Source of the DNA: Tetrastigma voinierianum
Lineage: Eukaryota > Streptophyta > Magnoliopsida > Vitales > Vitaceae
Direction: 5' to 3'
DNA length: 64,000 bases
Assembly (NCBI GenBank): GCA_016808115.1
Contig: JAEQBH010002347.1
Coordinates: 62,001-126,000 of the forward strand
The notes under the pieces were generated by a model. The model saw only the letters and a program-made list of their open reading frames with translations, was not told the DNA's origin and ran no database searches. Of the stretch, positions 1 to 12,120 are shown piece by piece. Positions within the stretch are counted from its first letter, which is position 1; each line of letters begins with the position of its first letter. Made by a program: the position numbers and the translations under genes.

Positions 1-242
1 AGGCTGCTCGGGCCGAAGACTGATCACCCAATTTTAATTAACCACCCTGGCCTCGGCCTAGCTGAGATGAGCCGCCCAAGCAATTCGTAAGGTTGGCAAC
101 GCAATGCTCGCCTCCTCTATTTTCGCGGGAAGAGGGGGCGGGAATAACTAGGAAGAATATAAGGTAGGTAAGATCAGACTCAACTCACAAAGATTCCTCA
201 TAGTTAAAAGAATCTCGTGATGCCATTCCCGCTCAAAAATAT

Positions 243-841
243 CTAGCAACTTCTGAATGTTCTTGAAGCCAGCTTTCTCCACCCGCTTACTAGTTCACCC
301 TCTCCTAAGCTCCCGCATGAAAAAGTATTTATTAAGAAAATACGTAGGATGGACATGCAACGACATATAAAAATGACATACAAATCCCTCAACTTGAACA
401 CACATGGGAATGCCATTGATCGATTCAAAGTAAACAGGAGGTCAGGAGAGCCCGGGGTCTTATACCACAGTCCTCTAACCAAGATCACGCCTCCTGCCTT
501 AGAGTCGAGGAGCCTCAGAATAAATTGCAACTGTGGGCCTGGGTCATCGAGATAGCTTCTGGCCCGTAAAGCGCCTTCAAGGTGTGGGGCTGGGCAAACT
601 CTACCAACAAAAAATATCCGGGCCAGTATGGGGAGGTTCAGTACGCTACACCCGTCAAGATCCGAATGACATTCGGATGGATAAGAGCAGGCGGCACTCC
701 ATAGAAGTGTAAGAATTGCTTGATTAGAGACGAAATGGGGAAGCGAAGCCCGACTACAAGCTGTTCCCAGGTAAAATATACTGCACCATCTTCCTTACCG
801 ATAGTGGATTCGGCCGGACCATCCGATAAACTCAAAATCAA
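243..841 (-). pseudogene. Remnant of plant 'putative gypsy-type transposon' ORF
   Basis: Read on the minus strand from 841 leftward, the frame contains a segment of the pattern VVGLRFPISSLIKQFLHFYG followed by PPALIHPNVIRILTG. This resembles the plant putative gypsy-type transposon domain, in which a GLRFPL block, a FYG or FLG block and an (L/I)HPN block are usual. The reading continues in other frames to about 243, with PQLQFILRLL and a later tryptophan/tyrosine-rich stretch, so the gene is broken by frameshifts. Such reading frames are carried as extra ORFs by Tat/Athila-type gypsy elements. The rest of the parent element probably lies left of the window. The domain assignment is from memory of the family and was not searched. 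Confidence 0.45.
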
Positions 842-849
842 TATTATTA

Positions 850-3350
850 GAAATTTGGCAGTAAGACCTTAACTCCTCCATAGACAAAGAAGAAATGATG
901 CTACTTATGCATATGTATCCCAAGCCGTGCCCCTCCTACGCCTAGCAGCCCGACTAAGGGGGGAAGTCTCTCTTCTGATCTCACTACACGCAAGGCACAA
1001 CAACAAAAGGATAGAGGAAAGGGGAATCAGCCCATCGTATCACCAAACGGTAAAAGTGGTGAGAACTCACATGAGCCTACTGCACTGCAAAAAACCCTTA
1101 ATCCTAGCATGTCCAAGACACTTCCTAAGTTCCTCGCATCTAAACACGCCGACATCCGAATCTGGCCAGACCAAACAAAGATAAGGATTACCTAGAACAT
1201 AGGGGAAGACAAACGCCTGAAAAAAAACTATCTGCAAAACACGCAACCCTACGACGAAGTATCAGCAGAAGCTCTAAAATAGAAGGGAAACAAGAAAATG
1301 GTGTAGACACGATGGGAGCTGCAAACTAAATTATGACTCCCTACATCACATGCCTAGCACCTACTGTGTGCATTAAATGCACCGCGACTCATCACCCTTC
1401 CAAACGATTTGAATCGACGACGCTCAACACTGTAGCATAGTGAACGAGTGTGGGCTAGGTCTGGCCCCCGTGCTAAGTGCCCTTATGCCCCTAATGGATT
1501 CGCTTAGGCCGAACAACCAAGCTCGGGCCCCAGTAAGAACCGTATGGCCGATCCATCCCTCGAATCTATCAACATCAAAACCATAACCTCATTCTATGGG
1601 CATTCTAGAATTCATCAAATACCATAACCCTTGAGATTAGTCCATGTTGATGACTGGTTAGCTGAGCACAATAAAAATAAGGCGAGACAAAACACAAAAC
1701 ACAAAAATTTCCAGAAACACAATTTCATTAATTACACCAAATGGCATTCGCAATTACATAACCTATCCGGGCTGAAAACTGAGCCTAAGACAATTACATA
1801 ACCCATCCGAGCTGAAAACTAAGCCTAAGAAAGAAGAAAAAGTTGAAGAAAAAGCCTAAGAAAGAAGAGGAAGTGGAAGAAGAAGGCTAAGTAAGAAGAA
1901 AAAGCTGAACAAAAAGCCCCTGCCGCAGAGGCTAATAAAGAAGAAAAAGTTGTTGCTGCAAAGGCTAAGAAAGATGAGAAAGCCCCGCCGCCTCCTCGCG
2001 CATGATTACGCAAAGCAGCTGTGCCGCAGGGCATAAGGGGGCTTATCACGAACATAGAGTTATAAAATTTCATTGATTCGGAATTGGTGTTCTCCATCCG
2101 AGTTCTCGAACCACCCAAGAGGACATATAAGGCTCGAAAATACCCTTCCAAATGTAAATTAACAAGCTCCAGCACATTCCTTGTAGTCACCGGTCGACCT
2201 CTATCAACATCACATTCAGCCCAGGAGCAATCAAAAAAGCTCGGTACTAGCAGCATCCTCAAGTGTTAGCTATGCACATCCACCACAAACTCAAAACCAA
2301 CCAGTGGCATAAAAATCAGTCACCCTGCAGCCTTTTATAGGGGTTACAAACCCATGGGAAACTCAAAAAGCAGTACTAAATGCGTTACCAAAAATAGAAA
2401 ACTCCCCGGAAACATGCACGTTGGAACACGCAAGCATTAACGGTCCCCCGTTCCCAACGACAAACAGGTCAAAAACACGGTATTTTTCCAACCTGGGAAG
2501 ACCGAACTCCCTAGTCGGAAAAAGGGAGGCATTGTGGGCACCATGACTTTTAGCCCAACATCCCCATTCAGAAGGCCCACATGGATCAAAGCTCATAGGA
2601 GGACCAAGTATCCCCACACGAACACGCATCCGACCACAAACAAACCGGCCAGGCCATCCGATCACAACAAAGGCCCCAGAGTCACTCGCCCAAGACGCCC
2701 TCTCTACCGGCCAGACGCCCCTCTTCTAGTCGCCCATCTCTAAGAAGACGGGTCAACCAATGATTGCCGATCCTTCCACCAAGAACATATACTCCCACAA
2801 ACCTTGTACGTAACCGCCCTTAAGATGATCAAACGATCCTTGAGGCTGAAGATTAGGATGACTTAGTTATCCAAAAGGAAAAATGGTTGACGCGCAAGTA
2901 AAGCGCCTTCCTCCCTTCCATTTCGAAAATCAATCACCCACTTTCCATAAAAAGTGGATCATCCTCCTCCTTCATAAAGAATGAAGGAATGACAATAGAA
3001 AGTTATATGAAAATATACGCTTGGAAGACTGATATTTTTACGTTCTCTATCTCTTTGTCTAACTTAAGCATTAAAGAGCTGGTAAGTATACTGACCGTCA
3101 GTGCCTTCCTATTTGTTTCGTGTTCCCACACAGGTCAATGCCCCGACGATCTGAAGATTCTGAGAATCTGAGAGACAACAGGAAGATCATCGACCTTCAG
3201 TTTATGACGACGTCAAGCTTGCTGTTGTTCATGAACGATCTCTACCGTCGCAGCATTTTCTCTATGCTCGTCGCTTATATGATATATCTATATATATCAC
3301 TATTCACAGTTTCACTACGACTTCCGAAGACTTGAGTTTATATAGTCAAG
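850..3350. other. Unresolved repeat-rich sequence, no host gene
   Basis: No reading frame here looks like a conserved protein. GC content and style match the flanking gypsy debris, so this is probably non-coding retroelement sequence. It includes a short tandem repeat (listed separately) and a TATATAA-like string on the minus strand near 3,340. Confidence 0.5.
1751..1990. repeat. Short tandem repeats, 40-bp unit then AAG-rich repeats
   Basis: A 40-base unit beginning CAATTACATAACC at 1,751 is repeated almost exactly from 1,791 (ending GCCTAAG). It is followed by irregular AAGAAAGAAGAAAAAG-type repeats to about 1,990 with a roughly 40-base periodicity. In one plus frame the AAG-rich part reads as Lys/Glu-rich low complexity interrupted by stops. 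Confidence 0.6.
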
Positions 3351-3357
3351 CGATCGA

Positions 3358-3998
3358 TTGCATCCGATTGTGCTTTTCTATTGATACCGGGCGGAGCTTG
3401 TCGAGTCAGCTGGGTCGCTCGGTCGCTGGATCGATATGCAACCTACTACAAAGGGTGGTCCGAATGTGGGGTGCAGCCGCCTCCGATGCCTAAGCCGCCT
3501 CTTTCTTACGAAAGGGAAAGAGATTCAACTGAGATGGTTTTGTGATTGTATACCTTCTTCTGAACTGCCTCAAGATTTATCATGGTGATCACGATGACTT
3601 TCCTCGTTGGGACTGAGATACGACATCTTCCCAATTGGGTAGGGAATCTTCTCTTCCTTATCACTAACTAAATATTAGAGGATAATTAGGGAGCCGTAAT
3701 CGTGGGGGATCCTTCTTCCCTTAATGAGTAGATATCAGATCATGAAGATGAAGTGCTTTCCTTTCTTACGTCACAATTGTCTTATTGCTGGTTTTCATCC
3801 GTCAATCAGTCCTACTCCACCGAGCTTAGTCTCAACCCTAGGCCTCAAGGCCTCAGAGTAAACTAAGATGTCATCATGTGCCAAGCTCTCACGCTGGGCT
3901 AGCTTCCAAGCCTGCCCCTTAAGCCCACCTTAAGCCTTGTTGGTGGTTTGTCTCTTGGGTTTGCGTTCTGGGCCCATACACATGTTTTTTAGGCATCA
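3358..3998 (-). repeat. 3' LTR of gypsy element E
   Basis: It aligns by eye with 13,808-14,340. Shared strings include ACGAAAGGGAAAGAGAT, GATCACGATGACTTTCCT, ATACGACATCTTC and TTAATGAGTAGATATC. Its right end (GGGCCCATACACATG...GGCATCA) matches 17,951-17,977 instead, because the other copy is interrupted. The minus-strand start is taken as TGATGCC, ending at 3,998. The inner left border is uncertain by tens of bases. Confidence 0.6.
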
Positions 3999-4015
3999 CT
4001 ACTCCCCAACCTTCG
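3999..4015 (-). other. Polypurine tract of element E
   Basis: On the minus strand the bases just before the LTR start read AAGGTTGGGGAGTAG. This purine run ends directly at the TGATGCC LTR start, as expected for the plus-strand priming site of an LTR retrotransposon. It independently supports the minus orientation of element E. Confidence 0.55.
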
Positions 4016-4859
4016 GGCCGGCTGCAGCTTAGCAAGGGCTGAATCGTTGATCGTGGATTCATGGCTAATCAAGGGTGGTCGATCGTGGCTTTACGCCACA
4101 AATGTTCTACGTATAATAATGGATTTTTTCGATTGCGCCCATTTCTTGGCTGATGTTTCATGTTTTTAGAAGCACCCTAATGCTACCACTGTATTCCTTG
4201 TCTATCAAACCACTTTCTCAGTGGTCTTTGATTTCTTTTTCTCAAAACTTCTCTGATCATCACTCAAGATCAGCTTCTCGGTGGTTTGCGTCTCTGCCCC
4301 TGTCCCGCTCGGGGCCGGCCCCTCGCCTCTTCCCTAGTGCACGCCTTCTCTTCCGTCTACCTTTCTGCTCTAGATTCTGTGGGTCCCCGGTGGTCATTGT
4401 TTGTCTCCTCTTCCTCACTCTTTTCGGGCCGGGAATTCCATTTGAGCCACTAGCCTGGGAGCCATTATTCGACTTCAGCATTATTGCACGTCACGATTCG
4501 CCTTATCATTCGTCTGACTTCCCATACTGCTCAATCACGGTATTTCCCTTCCCAACCGTTTCCTATGGCTCAGACATATAAAGGCCCACGAGGAGTCCGA
4601 GTCAAGGATCTTGACCGCGGTGGATCTCAGTAGTCTGGCCACGCGGGTCGACAGAGCCCTCCAGCGGATCATCCATCCCCATCTCGCAAAGGCAAGGGAA
4701 AGATTAGTGAGATTAAAAATCTTAGCGGTTCCAATATTCAAGGCCGCCGTGAAGTATGCGAACGTCGGGTCCCAACCCGTAGAGACCATTTATGAGTAAA
4801 AACCTTCATACCCGCTTATGAATTCTCTCGCGTTCGCCAACCGTGCCTTGATCTTCTCA
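4016..4859. other. Internal non-coding part of element E
   Basis: No conserved protein was recognised. The open frames (for example 4,153-4,581) are Pro/Ser/Phe-rich without a family signature and lack supporting context. Confidence 0.4.
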
Positions 4860-4864
4860 CCTCC

Positions 4865-6857
4865 CGTGGACGCCCCAAACCGGGTGTGTCCGCTGATCAC
4901 CCATCAACCTGCGAATACCGCGGAATGTTTGCAACCCGACACTACCATTTAAAATCTAGCGTAGTCTCCTTGTATCGAGCTTCCTACCCAAGATACCTAA
5001 TATGTCCCCAATTAACATCAAAACATACATGAGTAAAATGGCCACCATACCCATACCAATACTCATCCACATACATCAACTATATACCATAGCTCAAGAG
5101 TTGCACCATTTTCCTTATACAACATATATTAAAATATTAGAATTCTAATACATGTAATACATCATAAAACCAAAGCCACAACCCGTCTTTCTTCTCAAAC
5201 TCAGCCCCTTGGATGAGCGCCCCTCACAAGACCCCTGACTCGAAATTCAGAATATAATTCCCTTGGATGTAACGAGCCAATGCCCGCAAAGGGAATCACC
5301 CTAAATGGGTTACTCTCCACTTAAGTGCATATGCAATGCTCTAAAGTAAACACACATTCAAGTAAATGCGTGATTCTACTTGAATGTCTACATGACCAAC
5401 CCATGTCTCGAGTCCTCACCGACTCTCTCACACCTGCCTAAGCCATGGATGAGAAAAACATCATTTTCAAAACAAATCTTGTTGTTTTCGAAATACACTA
5501 CCGAACGTGTCGGTAAAAATATGGGACTACCCTCCGAGGCGAATGCCGAGAACTTCCAATGGGGCCATGGTCCTCATCCGAAATGATCTGGCTGACCGTT
5601 TCCCAAACCCATTTCTCCTGAAAATCATCATGTGAAATTCCTTCGCAATCATGCTCGCTGCAAAATTTGTGTCATGCACTCACACCCCACTTCTAGGTTA
5701 CCCTGCATACGAAATGCATTATGCCATTTCAACACAATCAATATAAATACATGCAAATATATCATCATGCATATATTTACATAATTTAAAATCACACAAA
5801 CATGTTATGCAATTTCACAATCCATTACACCAAAATTAGCTCACGTGGGCTAATTAACAAATAAGAGCAATTTGATTGGAATTACTCAACCAAACACATT
5901 ATTTCACAAAATTTATTTCGTGAACACTATTCACGTGAACAGTGAAACCCTCGGGTTACTGTTCACGACCAAATACCCAATATCGGTTTCACCTTGTGAA
6001 CCCGAGTTTTATACCTATTTCCGGCCTCACACACATCACAGTACAATTTATTTCACAAATTACAACATTAAATACCCTAAAACAGCCTTATAAAATCATA
6101 CGGATCGCACAATGGGTCTCATAAATTTCCAACACTTCGGTTCCAAGATTTGGGGCCGATCAAACGGATGTTCAAGGCCTCAACCCAACCGAAACATCAA
6201 CAAAGCTCTTAAATCAAGAGTAAAGCAAGTAGGATGAAACCCCTACCTCATGGAGTTTGTCGAAACTCCTTAAAATCGGAACCCACGCGTAGGCCTCGGC
6301 CGTTGCGAAAGCAACCTTCATTCTCACCTCCGAAGAATTCCGACTATCTGGATCGCCTTAAAACCTAGAGAGAGAAGCTACACCTTCTCTCTAAAAAACG
6401 TAAATCTCAACCTATCAGAAGATTTTCCTCCTTTTCCTTCATATCTCACGCTGGTAGTCTTTGGTTTAAAGAGTATGATGATACCACTGCTATTTCGGGC
6501 TCTTATTATCATTTAACTATTCACCTAATGCCTTCAAATCTTGGATTTTCGACATTTGACACTATCTCGGCCGTCCATTTTCATCCTCTCTCTACTCATG
6601 CAACATGTGTCACATGAGTACATGTTATAGGTGACTTTCTTTACATCACCTATCACTTTACTGCACCCGAAACACGATGCTCAAACGTACACTCCGACCG
6701 CCTCTGACCAACGAAATTCAATGAGGTAGCTAGATTTCACTTAGACGATTCCAACGGTGAAACTGCTTTCTCTATCATCTGAGATCTAAAAAATTTCGGC
6801 TCGACCGAAATTGATTTTACCCTTTTTTTCCGTAAATCGAATTTTCTCAGTCTTACA
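4865..6857. mobile_element. LTR-like insertion A (long-LTR gypsy family, no internal genes)
   Basis: The unit starts CGTGGACGCCCC and ends TCAGTCTTACA, and is flanked by identical CCTCC duplications at 4,860-4,864 and 6,858-6,862. Its interior matches the intron-5 insertion at 28,207-30,516. Shared stretches include CATCTGAGATCTA near the right end (6,775 and 30,406), CACTTAAGTGCATATG versus CACCTAAGTGCACATG, and a CCTACCTC-type block. No gag or pol is visible, so it is best read as a solo LTR or a non-autonomous derivative of a gypsy element with LTRs of about 2 kb. Confidence 0.7.
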
Positions 6858-6862
6858 CCTCC

Positions 6863-9074
6863 TACATCGCCCGTTCCCAAGATGGTTCGCTTCAAGCGCC
6901 CTTCGAGAACGTCTCCGCTTCCTCTCGCACTCCCTTTATCAAATAAGAACGCCTTACGCGACTTCCAACGCTTGCCCGCCCCACCCCCCTCCCACCCCCT
7001 AGGGTGTTTTGGTCACTTTTGTCTTTAGTGACTGGCACAAGGGGCCTGGGCATGTCTTCATAAAACACAGCTGCCTCCTCCTCCGCTCCTCTCCTCCTCC
7101 AGCTGGTTGGACTTCTTTAATGTGAAAGAGACCACAAAGGGCTTTTTGTATATTTCCAAACGGACCAGTGTCAGGCTAATCATTTTTTATCTTTCATCTT
7201 CCCACGAACATTGAAATTGAGCGCTTATCGGGCTCGTAACTGAGCACAACCCCACTGGACGAGAGGATATGCTCGATCTCAGTTATAAATCGCCCTAGAG
7301 AATCTGCGTGAGCTCGTCTGTAAGCACCTGGGTTAGCTTTTAAAGGTTATGAGGTGTTCTTAACTTTGTTTTGGTTGTGTTGTCTTCAGGTATCCATCCC
7401 ACCTCGCCTGAGATGAGGTGAACAAAGAAATGCCAAGTGTCTCTCGGTGCCTTTGAGCCACTTAACGGGGGATATCTCTGGCCTCTGTGAACCCTCGACC
7501 CCCTACTTTAAGGCCCTCTCTCGCCCCTAATATGAAGCCTTCGTGAGGGGGGCCTCTACCTGAAACCCACTGGAGGAGCCTCCAAGCCCGAGCCGAGCCA
7601 CTGGGTGGCAAAGAAGTGAAGGAGAAGTGTTAAGCGCAGCCAAGGCCCTCTCGAGAGCAACCTCACGATCGGTAAGATCCCGAGGTCAGGAGCACCTTTA
7701 TCCGTACTGACCGCCAAAGAGTTAAGGGTCCCACTGTCCTGGGCTGAAAGGTCGCGCCTCTCCTTCCATGGTTGAGGTGTCCAAGGTATGGTCCAAAAAC
7801 TTCCTGAGGATCCGCCAGCCTCCTTCCGAAGTTCTCGCCCATTGCCTCGAGTCCCTCACAAGACAACGCCAAGCTCCCTTTACGACCCGAGGACAAGGAA
7901 GGATTGCCTTGAACCCAGTGGGGATGAGGATCGGCCGCTTACTAACCGGGAAGCCTCACCTGCCGAGGCCGTGACGTCCATCCCACTGACTCGACTCCTC
8001 ACAGGACCCAAGGTCCATCCCATGAGGCCTCGCCTATCGCTTCACTGAAATACACCGTACGTCCGCACGCCTGAGTTTGTTCATTCCCAACTGATTGCTC
8101 AAACTATCCATTAATTCTTCTCGCTTCTCGCAAATGGCTACCTATATGAAAAGCCCCGGCGAGGAGGCCACTTGCCGAGGGCTCCTTCTAGAGCAGCTGA
8201 GCGTGATAAGGCAAGCATCGCCTCCGACCGAGAGCGTTTCACCGAGCTCTGGATGCAAGCCGCTTCGCCGAGGATGCCGTGGAAGTGTGAATTCGACCTG
8301 AAGCACCACGACCGCTAAACACGAGCTGAAGATAAAGAGCAAGGCTCCTGGCGAGCCAGGGTTGCCAGGACGAGTCATGTGGTCGTGGGATGAGTCAGAG
8401 TGGCCAGAGATCGAGCTAAATGGTCCTGACGAGTCAGCGTGATCAAATCCACAATGTTGTCGAGTCACCCAAGAGGCTTCGAGGCCTCGGCTCCGTGGGA
8501 ACGCCTAACTGAGGACGACATGGGCTCATGAGATCTCAGAGGTGAGGCCTCGTCACCGGCGATCGAGGTGATTGTCGAGCTAAGAGATGAGGCATGTACC
8601 TTGTGGGCCTCTGGGTGGCGAAGCGCGCAAGGCCGGCGGGTTCTTCTTGCCTGATTTTAACCTGCTCCTGCCGCAGGGGAGGCGTAATAACTGACTCGAC
8701 AACCGAGTGGACCCCGTGGTGTTTCAAATGCCCTCGTACTTCCTGCTCCTCTCCCCGGTCAACCCCGAGATCGAGGCTCCCGCAAAGGCCATTCTCCTAC
8801 CGTCGCCAGACTTCACCTTCTAACTTACATGGCTCGAGGTCTGCAACTCAGGCCGCCTCAGTCCCGTTTCGCATTTGTGATTTTCTCGTAGTTTCGCTAT
8901 TTTGTTAACTCAGCCTGAGCCTGGACTTCTCGTAATAATCGACCTTGATTTTGTCGATTCACTCGATATTCTGCCTACCTTTCGACCTTCCGGGCCTTTT
9001 TTTTTTTTACCATCTTATTTTACAACCCGGGTCAGCGAGGCTTTCTCGCTATTCAACTCCTTTAATAACCGAAA
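6863..9074. other. Internal region of element E, unresolved
   Basis: The region is GC-richer than the host DNA. Plus-strand frames (8,095-8,301 and 8,594-8,908) are rich in Arg/Ser/Pro. If real they would be antisense to gag-pol, where Tat-type gypsy elements can carry an extra reading frame between pol and the 3' LTR. No domain was recognised. Confidence 0.35.
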
Positions 9075-10070
9075 TGATGCGCTAGCATCCGAGCCACGTG
9101 GCTCTTAACAACCGGCTACCGGGCTTTATTGAACCGAGCTACCGGGCTCTTTTTTTTAATCGAAGCACCGGGCTTTTTTTTTGGAATCGAGCTACGTGGC
9201 CCTTAATATCCGGTGTTTGCCTCGATCGTAACTGAAGCATGCGGCCTTTTAATATCTAAGTTTCGTTTTCACGAACCGAAAGCATGGGTTTTAACAAATT
9301 AAGCTTACGTGGGTTTAACAACCGAAGTACGTTTCATTAACTGAAGCATATGGCTTCTTTTTTTGACTCGGAGCGGGTTTTTAATGCCCGGAGTTTTTTG
9401 GCTCTAACGACTGCTACGTGGGCTCTTAACAACCGAGCCATCGGCTCTTACGAACCGAGCTACATGGCTCCTTCGGACTTTGAGCTACGTGGCTCTTTAA
9501 TGCCCGAGCTCTTGGCTCTTGACGAACTGAGCAACATGACTCTTAACAAACTGAGCTACTGGGCTCTTATTGAATCGAGCTACATGGCTCCTTCGGACTC
9601 TAAGCTACGTGGCTCTTAACGAACTGAGCTACGTGGCTCCTTCGGACTCTGAGCTACGTGGCTCTTTAATATCCGAGCTCCTAGCTCTTGATGAACTGAG
9701 CTACATGGCTCTTGACGAACTAAGCTACATGGCTCGTTCCGACTCTGAGCTATGTGGCTCTTTAATGCCCGAGCTCTTGGCTCTTGACGAACTAAGCTAC
9801 GTGGCTCTTAACAAACTAAGCTACTAGGTTCTTACTGAATCGAGCCATGGCCCTTTGACTCGAGCTACGTGGTTTCCCTTAATATCCGAGCCCGGCTCTT
9901 AACGAACCGGGAGCCACGCTCTGACGAACCAAGCTGCACGGCCCTTCCGACCAGCCACGTGGCTCTTTAATACTTCCTCCGAGAGCTCTCGGTCTCGACA
10001 AACCGAGCCACGTGGCCTTCGACTCTAAGCTACGTGGCTCTTTAATATCCGAGCTCTTGGGTTTTTTCGT
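9075..10070. repeat. Degenerate tandem array of ACGT-core palindromes
   Basis: About 1 kb of repeated units of roughly 24-30 bases, of the form GAGCTACGTGGCTCTTAAC followed by GAAC(T/C). The variant GAGCCACGTGGCTC (9,085-9,100) is a perfect 14-base palindrome. A higher-order pattern of about 120 bases (units ending CTCCTTCGGACTCT, then CTTTAATGCCC, then CTCTTGGCTCTTGACGAACT) recurs from about 9,460 to 9,800. Poly-T tracts interrupt the array near 9,140-9,185. A plus frame runs through it as a Leu/Ser/Glu-rich repeat peptide, most likely only a consequence of the repeat. Confidence 0.85.
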
Positions 10071-11280
10071 CTTCCTTCCCTTGGGAAAGTGCGCGTAGTT
10101 TTAATGTCGGTCTATGGAGAATCGGAACAAACTGCGTGACTTCCTAAGGTGTATAGGCTTCTTTATAAATAACCGCCTTCATTCGAGGGTGATATACGCG
10201 CTCTCGTTTTCCTTCCTACCTTCGCCAAATAGCGTCGGAGTTCGGACATGATGAAGCTTCGTGGTTTGATCATACTACGTGAAGTCTATTCTGTGGCCAT
10301 AGCCGACGCCTGTTTCATGTTCCATTTGCTTGAGTCAAGTTGTTCCTGGCCCGCCATTTGAGTTGTAGTTGCTCCCTGGCCCCGCTACTGATGGAGTTGG
10401 CCTGTGAACACGCTCAAGGGGGCGGCGTGTTGAATGCTTCAAGTCCCGTTTATGCTACACCTCTCTCCTCCCCTTTTTCTCTTCCTAATTTCCTTTCTTC
10501 TCTTTATGGTTTTCGCTTTGAGTAGTCAAGTAGTCGGTTATAATTTTTTGAGACGTAGAGAACAAGCTTCACGATTGTAATTTTCTAAGATGTGTAGAAT
10601 AATTTTGTTGATTGTAATTTTCTGAATAACCTTATAATTCTTCCAAATAAAAGTACAATCTTGGAAATATGTTTGCATTTGTCCGATGTTTCATGTAACC
10701 TTCCAGGGCCCTTTCGAGCCCCGTGGATTTATGATAAACCGAGCCTCAATTTCTTTCTTTATGATTTGCGAGTAGGCAGCCGAAAATAAATAAACACAAA
10801 AATCATGGTTTGGAATGAAAGTAGAATCAAGCATGCTTTTTATTAATAGATACAATCGAAGGTTTACGGGCAAAACCGCTGGTGCTCCTGCATTCCAAGA
10901 GTGATGCAAGGCCCTTTCCTTCCGCTTAGCTCATAGTCGCTGGTGCCTAATTATCCGTGATACGACATGTGGTCCCTCCGGGTCCCGCTTCCCGCGGAGT
11001 GGTCTTTCTTTGTCAAGTGTGGAGTTTTTAAGCACTAGATTACCGCCAAATCATTAGGTCGACCTTCCGATCATAGTACCTTGTCACGTTGGTAGTCTCT
11101 TACATCGCGCTTCGTGAGTCCCGTCTCGCTCTCCTCCAGAGATCAAGGTTTGGGCCTGAGACTCCTCTCACACTGTGCCCGCCGCGAACCAGACCCAGTG
11201 ATCTGAGCCTAACCCTCGACAGGCCACCGCCCCTGCCAAATGCCAGCCAGCGGCTCTCGAGTTGCACTCAAGGTGTAGTT
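10071..11280. other. Internal region of element E downstream of pol, unresolved
   Basis: Not recognised. By position, RNase H and integrase of the minus-strand element should lie here or have been lost. No HHCC zinc finger or DDE signature was seen in either strand. Confidence 0.35.
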
Positions 11281-11344
11281 CCTGCTAGGAATCTCGATGG
11301 TGTGGGCTTGGAAGTATGGTCAAAGTCTTCTAGCGGTGGTCACC

Positions 11345-11560
11345 AATGCTAGAATTAGCTTTTCCATCTTCGGATTCTGTTTAACGGGTTTGAAGGAGGG
11401 GGCGACATTCAGCTTGTGGGTGATAACTGCTGGGTTAATTCCTCCCATGTCCTCTTGCTTCCAAGCGAATACTTCCACATTTTGCTTTAAGAAGCGGATG
11501 AGGAGGCGCCTTTACGCCCTCACTAATTTGGATCCGATGTAGTAGGTGTTCCTCCGCTAG
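11345..11560 (-). pseudogene. Gypsy pol remnant: junction to reverse transcriptase
   Basis: On the minus strand the translation includes LIRFLKQNVEVFAWKQEDM followed by GGINPAVITHKLNVAPSF and KPVKQ. This is the signature of the region just before RT in Tat-type Ty3/gypsy polyproteins (DVFAW..EDMPGI....VITHRLNV....PVKQK). The upstream THIG-like block appears as TTYIGSKLVRA. The reading is lost beyond about 11,345, so the catalytic YVDD part of RT is missing or scrambled. Confidence 0.75.
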
Positions 11561-12120
11561 TCAGCCGTTGTAATCGTTCTAGCTCTTCTAAGGGCATGTC
11601 GGGTGTTTAATTCATCTCTCATGTCGAGCTCATCCATGGATGCTCGCAACCGTCGCTTCATCGACGCCAACAACACCCGCGCCCGCTAGCCCCCCAATCC
11701 ATACCTACTCCATTCTCCGTAAGGAATTTGACAACCATATGATAGACAGAAGGGATGAGCCTTATGACATTGAGAGAAGGCCTACCCAATAACATGTTGT
11801 ATGCCAATGGGGCATACACTATGAGGAATTTTATAAATAGTTAGTTTCAAAGATGGGGAGTAACTTCTCTAAAGTGAGTACCAATCAGACGATCCCAAGG
11901 GTAGCACTTTTTCTCCGGAGAATCCTAATAAGTGGGTGTTTACCGGTTCCAGCTTCTCCTTTCCGATGCCCATTTTGTCAAACGCTGATGCGAAGACGAT
12001 GTCCGCTCGAATCTCCCGCTTGTCTATCGCATCTCGTAATCGGTTTTGTCGGGCTACGATGACCTCATCACTAGGTCATCATGGGGATGTTAGCAAATTC
12101 TCCATGTCGAGTCCGAGAGA
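11561..12120 (-). pseudogene. Gypsy aspartic protease / pol linker remnant
   Basis: The minus-strand translation contains YAPLAYNMLLGRPSLNVIR followed by SVYHMVVKFLTENGVG. This matches the conserved YNALLGRP.LN...A..STYHLK.KFPT..G block at the end of the gypsy protease region. Frames are broken by stops. It lies between gag (right) and the RT junction (left), as expected for minus-strand order. Confidence 0.7.

Noticed and set aside
1825..2262. Minus-strand protein of 145 residues
   Set aside because: Its Phe/Leu/Ser-rich part is just the complement of an AAG-rich tandem repeat. No domain recognised.
9075..10070. CRISPR-like regular repeat array
   Set aside because: Units are degenerate, have no unique equal-length spacers and no cas genes, and the setting is plant nuclear DNA. 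It is a tandem repeat in a retroelement.
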